This document shows, piece by piece, positions 61,401-64,000 of a stretch of DNA of 64,000 nt. The notes below the pieces were generated by a model that searched no databases, was not told the DNA's origin, and worked only from the letters and a program-made list of their open reading frames with translations. Made by a program: the position numbers and the translations under genes. Positions within the stretch are counted from its first letter, which is position 1, and every line of letters begins with the position of its first letter. The DNA comes from Virgisporangium ochraceum. Lineage in GTDB: Bacteria > Actinomycetota > Actinomycetes > Mycobacteriales > Micromonosporaceae. The DNA lies in assembly GCF_016863655.1 (NCBI RefSeq), contig NZ_BOPH01000034.1, forward strand, positions 1 to 64,000, read 5' to 3'.

Positions 61401-62455
61401 TGCACCTCATCCTCACGTCCGGCCGGTGGATGGACATGCGTCCGGCGATCCGGGACATGTTCGGCACCAAGCTCGAACTGCGCCTCGGCGACGCGGCCGA
61501 CTCGATGATCAACCGCCGCGAGGCTTTGAACGTGCCCGAGTCGTCACCGGGCCGGGGCCTCATCCCGGGTCCGCTGCACTTCCTGTCGGGCCTGCCGCGC
61601 ATCGACGGACAGCAGGACGCCGACCACATCTCCGAGGGCATGACCAAGCTGATCCAGGCCGTGCGCAACGACTGGTCGGGCAAGGACGCCCAGGGCGTGC
61701 GCCTGCTGCCCGATCTGCTGCCGTACGAGGCGGTCGCGAAGACCCGTTCGATGACGGGCAAGGGCCTGCCGATCGGTATCGCGGAGAAGGACCTGCAACC
61801 GGTCTTCCTGGACTTCGACGCCGAGCCGCACCTGATCCTGTTCGGCGACGTCGAGGCGGGCAAGAGCAGCTTCCTGCGGGTGCTGGCCAAGGGAATCACC
61901 GAGCGGTACCCGGCCGACAGCGCGAAGATCATGATCATCGACCACCGGCGCAGCCTGCTCGGAGCCGTCGACACGCCGCACCTGATCGGCTACGGCACGG
62001 CGGCTCCCACGAGCGCCGCGTTGATCAGCGAGGCGGCCGAGGTCATGCGGAGGCGGCTGCCCGGTCCGGACGTCACCGCCGAACAGCTCCGCAACCGGAA
62101 CTGGTACAAGGGACCCGACCTGTTCCTGCTCGTCGACGACTACGACCTCGTGGCCACCCAGTCGGGCAACCCGCTGCAACCGATGATCGAGTTCCTCGCG
62201 CAGGGCCGCGACATCGGGCTGCGCGTGATCATCACTCGCCGGGTGGGCGGCGCCGGCCGGGCGATGTTCGACCCGGTGATCGCCCGGATCCGCGACCTCG
62301 CCTCGCCGGGCATCCTGATGTCCGGCCCGCGCGACGAGGGTGCCCTGCTGGGCAACATCAAGCCGCAGCTCCTGCCGCCGGGCCGGGGCTGGCTGGTCAC
62401 CCGGCGCAGCGGCGCCGGCCTGGTGCAGCTGGCCTACCTCCCGCCGGCGCACTGA
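58478..62455 (+). CDS. eccC: Type VII secretion ATPase EccC (fused, three ATPase domains)
   Basis: A 1,325-residue protein; the GTG at 58478 is chosen over the upstream in-frame ATG at 58418 because GGGGGACC precedes it and the protein then starts VATIIIKRPLRRPAP as in its family. Two membrane helices (41-61, 65-87) are followed by three FtsK/SpoIIIE-type ATPase domains. Their P-loops are GATGSGKS (482-489), GAPRSGKS (837-844) and GDVEAGKS (1123-1130), with acidic Walker B segments IICDEFSELL, VVIDGWTTL and LLVDDYDLV. All three look competent. It powers substrate export and recognises WXG100 proteins. Confidence 0.96.
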   Translation: MATIIIKRPLRRPAPMVPSGEVMLEAPPENPPPASRRWQQMLMILPMIAGTMAMGLMMGVGARGPIAYIAGGMYGGAMLGMVAVQFMTQTNGPNKAEMIESRRQYMRTLSHLRAQVVKTITQQREALFYRHPDPGGLWSAVGGARLWERRRDDGDFGVVRIGLGPQEIATPLIPPQTRPVDELEPLCAMALRRFVTTYSIVPDLPVAVALRDFARIYVRGSDEPSRSLVRAIVAQYAAFHAPDDAIVGFCVSDAERPFWEWAKWLPHALHAKKHDGVGPVRLIANGVAALEALLDDTLVNRPRFSTGGGPTTSPHVLVVIDGGTTVGSDHLMTEGGVDGVTVIDLANPPPRLLDDATVVLEVADDGELNAITMDGTTGIGRADVCDPDDIEVLAREMAPLRLSATDLETVSGDQFVSKEVGLADLLELGDPHQFDVNRLWSNRPNRDRLRIPIGVGPDGRPIELDLKESAQEGMGPHGLLVGATGSGKSELLRTLVISLALTHHPETLNFVLVDFKGGATFATLDRLPHTSAVITNLSEELALVDRMLGAISGELTRRQELLRRAGNYASQRDYERARVAGVPLAPLPSLLIICDEFSELLTARPDFIDMFVQIGRVGRSLGIHLLLASQRLDEGRLRGLDAHLSYRLGLRTFSSMESRAVLGVPDAFELPRSPGNGYLKVETGLTRFRAAYVSGVYRTWDDTSVGSLRRNPQPVRDYTSQYVAPPVDETPTPVAQSTDDEDDVRGETLLDVLVARLEGKGVPAHQVWLPPLSDPPTLDQMLPPLVRDSKRGLTVSAPEMVGALSAIGGVVDKPFEQRRDLLVLDLSGGNGNAVVVGAPRSGKSNLVRTLIASLALTHTPQEVQFFALDFGGGGLMAMRDLPHVGTVATRHDVSVVRRTIAEARTIMRMREKRFADEGIDSIATYRRRKRDGEFTDDPFGDLFVVIDGWTTLRNEFDDQEASVTEIAASGLGYGVHLILTSGRWMDMRPAIRDMFGTKLELRLGDAADSMINRREALNVPESSPGRGLIPGPLHFLSGLPRIDGQQDADHISEGMTKLIQAVRNDWSGKDAQGVRLLPDLLPYEAVAKTRSMTGKGLPIGIAEKDLQPVFLDFDAEPHLILFGDVEAGKSSFLRVLAKGITERYPADSAKIMIIDHRRSLLGAVDTPHLIGYGTAAPTSAALISEAAEVMRRRLPGPDVTAEQLRNRNWYKGPDLFLLVDDYDLVATQSGNPLQPMIEFLAQGRDIGLRVIITRRVGGAGRAMFDPVIARIRDLASPGILMSGPRDEGALLGNIKPQLLPPGRGWLVTRRSGAGLVQLAYLPPAH

Positions 62456-62495
62456 CCCTGCCGCCGGCGCACTGGGCCCGCCGCCGGCGACCGGG
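62441..62495 (+). repeat. 20-bp tandem duplication at the end of eccC
   Basis: CCGCCGGCGCACTG occurs at 62441-62454 and again at 62461-62474 (20-bp period), with a third partial copy at 62481. The eccC stop codon lies in the first copy. Confidence 0.7.
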
Positions 62496-62501
62496 CGGGC
62501 G

Positions 62502-63350
62502 TCAGTCGCCGTCGGGAGGTACGACCGGTACGGGAGGTACGACCGGGATGTACTGCGAGAACGCGGTGAGCACCTCGGCCGGCAGCATGAACTCCAGCGG
62601 CGTGCCGGGGTTCACCGCGAGCTGCTGCGCGGCGGCCGGCCACGTCGCCACCAGCTGCATGAACGGGATCGCCGTGGTCGCGGTGCCGGGCGGCACGTAC
62701 TGGTCCTCGCTGTACGCCTCGACGCTCGGAACACCGTCGACCGGCTTGACCAGCGCGACCCCGTTCTGGCTCGCCACCAGCACGTCGCCGGAGACGATGC
62801 GGGTCAGGTAGTCGTCGACGAAGGCCTCGAGCTCCGCGTCGGCCGCCTCGTCGACCGCCTCGGCGTTCGCCGGGTCGGCGACCTCCAGCAGCTCGGTCAT
62901 CTCCTTGCCGGTGGGCACGAGGATCTCGCCGGCCGCGGCGCGCGCCAGCGACTCGGCGTCGAGCCACGCGTCGATGGGCGTGCCGAGGTTGAAGCCGATC
63001 TGCAGGTCGGTGCCCTCCAGGCCGGCGCGCAGCGTCTCGTAGTCGCTCTCGACGTAGCCGTTGGCGGCGTCGCCGAGGCTCGCCTGCAGCGTGTCCAGCG
63101 ACGTGAACGCCAGCAGGTAGGTCACGTCGTCGGTGGTGAACGTGACGTAGTCCTCGTTGCTCGCACCGGTGGCCGTGTCGGGATCGTCGACCATCTGCGG
63201 GAGGAAGAGCGGCGCCGACATGAGGATCGTGAAGAAGCCGGCCCGGTCGTCCTTGGTGGCGGCTTCCGCCAGGCGGGCCTCGACCTCGTTGGTGGGCTGC
63301 CACGGAGACGCCCCGACGGGTGGCTGCCACGGCTGCGCTTGCTGCGTCAC
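62502..63350 (-). CDS. SseB-like type VII secretion-associated protein
   Basis: A 282-residue protein. The GTG at 63350 is preferred because a TAGAGT box lies 7 nt upstream (leaderless) and upstream codons look non-coding. After a Pro/Gln-rich start (QQAQPWQPPVG), NEVEARLAEAATKDDRAGFFTIL, LFLPQMVD and YLLAFTSLDTLQASLG match the SseB N-terminal domain. The later part (VEAYSEDQYVPPGT, FSQYIPVV) ends in a Pro/Val tail. SseB-domain proteins are common beside actinobacterial ESX loci; their role there is unclear to me. It converges on eccC. Confidence 0.7.
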   Translation of the reverse strand: MTQQAQPWQPPVGASPWQPTNEVEARLAEAATKDDRAGFFTILMSAPLFLPQMVDDPDTATGASNEDYVTFTTDDVTYLLAFTSLDTLQASLGDAANGYVESDYETLRAGLEGTDLQIGFNLGTPIDAWLDAESLARAAAGEILVPTGKEMTELLEVADPANAEAVDEAADAELEAFVDDYLTRIVSGDVLVASQNGVALVKPVDGVPSVEAYSEDQYVPPGTATTAIPFMQLVATWPAAAQQLAVNPGTPLEFMLPAEVLTAFSQYIPVVPPVPVVPPDGD

Positions 63351-63357
63351 CGGCGCG

Positions 63358-63363
63358 ACTCTA
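63358..63363 (-). promoter_or_regulatory. -10 box for the SseB-like gene (leaderless)
   Basis: TAGAGT on the minus strand, 7 nt before the GTG at 63350. Confidence 0.5.
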
Positions 63364-63371
63364 CCGGCCCG

Positions 63372-63377
63372 TACTGT
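63372..63377 (+). promoter_or_regulatory. -10 box for ZnR 4 (leaderless)
   Basis: TACTGT on the plus strand, 7 nt before the ATG at 63385, only 8 bp from the divergent -10 box. Confidence 0.55.
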
Positions 63378-63384
63378 TGTCGGC

Positions 63385-63930
63385 ATGTCCGTACCACGCG
63401 CGCGCAGCAGCGACGAGGCGCACCTGTTCATGGCGCTGCATCCGTGCGGTGTGTGCGGAGACGGCAGCTTCGTACCCGTCGTCCGCGAGGTTCTCGAGGA
63501 CGGCGTGCTCGTCACGCACTACACCGGCCGGTGCGACACCTGCCGCGCGCTGCGCGACTTCCGGTTCCGGATCGACCGCGAGCCCGAGGGCGACGGGCCG
63601 CGCTTCGGCGGGGACGAGCCGTCCGAAATCATCGACGCCGGCCAGTGGCTGCGGGGGGTCGACCGGGTACTCGCCGAGACCCCGTCCAACATCCTGGGGG
63701 TGTCCGAGGAGGAGTGGCGCGCACGGCGGTACATGTTCGCGGCCGCCGCGGAGTCGGTCGGCGAGGTGCTGAAGTTCATCCCGGCCGGCGACGACGCCGT
63801 CCCGCCGGGCGCGTTCTGGACCGCGAGCGGCCGCGAGATGCGCGACGCCGTGCCCGAACGCTTCGAACGCGACCGGCTCGAGCAGCTGCGCGGCGTCTGC
63901 CTCGAACTCGCCGCCCGGTTCGCCGGGTAA
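63385..63930 (+). CDS. ZnR-family protein 4
   Basis: A 181-residue protein starting at the ATG at 63385, directly behind a TANNNT box. It begins MSVPRARSSDEAHLFMALHPC and has CGVCGD and CDTCR pairs, DFRFRIDREPE, FGGDEPSEIIDAGQWLRGVD, SVGEVLKFIPAGDDAVPPGAFW, GREMRDAVPERFERDRLE and a final helix. It shows the family also lies beyond eccC, not only among PVG genes. No PVG gene follows directly; the next gene is another ZnR member. Confidence 0.8.
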   Translation: MSVPRARSSDEAHLFMALHPCGVCGDGSFVPVVREVLEDGVLVTHYTGRCDTCRALRDFRFRIDREPEGDGPRFGGDEPSEIIDAGQWLRGVDRVLAETPSNILGVSEEEWRARRYMFAAAAESVGEVLKFIPAGDDAVPPGAFWTASGREMRDAVPERFERDRLEQLRGVCLELAARFAG

Positions 63931-63951
63931 GCCCGGTCGCTGCCGTCCACG

Positions 63952-63957
63952 TATCCT
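63952..63957 (+). promoter_or_regulatory. -10 box for ZnR 5 (leaderless)
   Basis: TATCCT on the plus strand, 7 nt before the GTG at 63965, inside the 34-nt gap after ZnR 4. Confidence 0.5.
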
Positions 63958-63964
63958 GGCGTCC

Positions 63965-64000
63965 GTGACCATCCCGGCCGCCCGCAGCCACAACGAGGCG
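63965..64000 (+). CDS. ZnR-family protein 5, N-terminal fragment cut by the window end
   Basis: Only 12 codons are present, reading MTIPAARSHNEA from a GTG at 63965. They match the family opening (MSVPRARSSDEA, MPLRVARTNAEA) position by position, and the TATCCT box 7 nt upstream matches the other leaderless family members. The CxxC motifs would lie just beyond the window. Confidence 0.6.
   Translation, partial: MTIPAARSHNEA

Noticed and set aside
1..64000. tRNA, rRNA or insertion-sequence genes
   Set aside because: I saw no cloverleaf, rRNA segment, transposase or terminal repeats with target duplications. The palindrome at 55348 is the only candidate mobile-type element.

Overview
The window is high-GC actinomycete DNA (Micromonosporaceae or a relative seems likely, but this is inference). 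It carries a type VII secretion (ESX-like) locus beside one enormous coding region. Bases 1-45195 are a single open frame of at least 15,064 residues. The frame is already open at base 1, inside a 57-bp repeat, so the true N terminus lies upstream. The protein looks like a giant modular polymorphic toxin. It begins with Pro/Gly/Arg-rich linkers and many diverged copies of a roughly 110-residue alpha/beta module. Inside it lie a PD-(D/E)xK-like domain, a DUF1023-like pseudo-hydrolase, a hydrophobic region, and a tandem duplication of about 8 kb. Its C-terminal cargo section has an HExxH zincin, three calpain-like units (first inactive, next two with a complete Cys/His/Asn triad), a ParB-like insertion and a terminal EndoU/BECR-like RNase candidate.

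Two likely immunity genes follow (45212-46482): an unrecognised small protein, then a DUF6406/SUKH-type protein, overlapping by 4 nt. Bases 46487-52484 hold a dense array of two paralogous families that I do not recognise. One family has six members (about 190-213 aa) starting with V-x-P-V-G-x-x-x-G ('PVG family'). The other has paired CxxC motifs and a conserved C-terminal half ('ZnR family'; three members here, two more near the window end). They form ZnR-PVG-PVG operons with 4-nt overlaps. Two such operons are mirror images converging on each other, and a third appears split by an unrelated gene.

The secretion apparatus occupies 53016-62455: a mycosin (mycP) lacking its catalytic His, Ser and oxyanion Asn, two WXG100-type proteins with FTG/FQG in place of WXG, eccB, eccD, and divergently eccC with three intact P-loops. 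No eccE or eccA is visible. An SseB-like gene and ZnR genes follow. Many of the small genes have a TANNNT box 6-8 nt before the start codon, implying leaderless transcripts and possibly shared control.

A working model (inference) is that the giant protein and the WXG100 pair are clients of this secretion system, the two genes after the giant protect the producer, and the ZnR/PVG proteins are accessory, chaperone-like or immunity factors for the same system.
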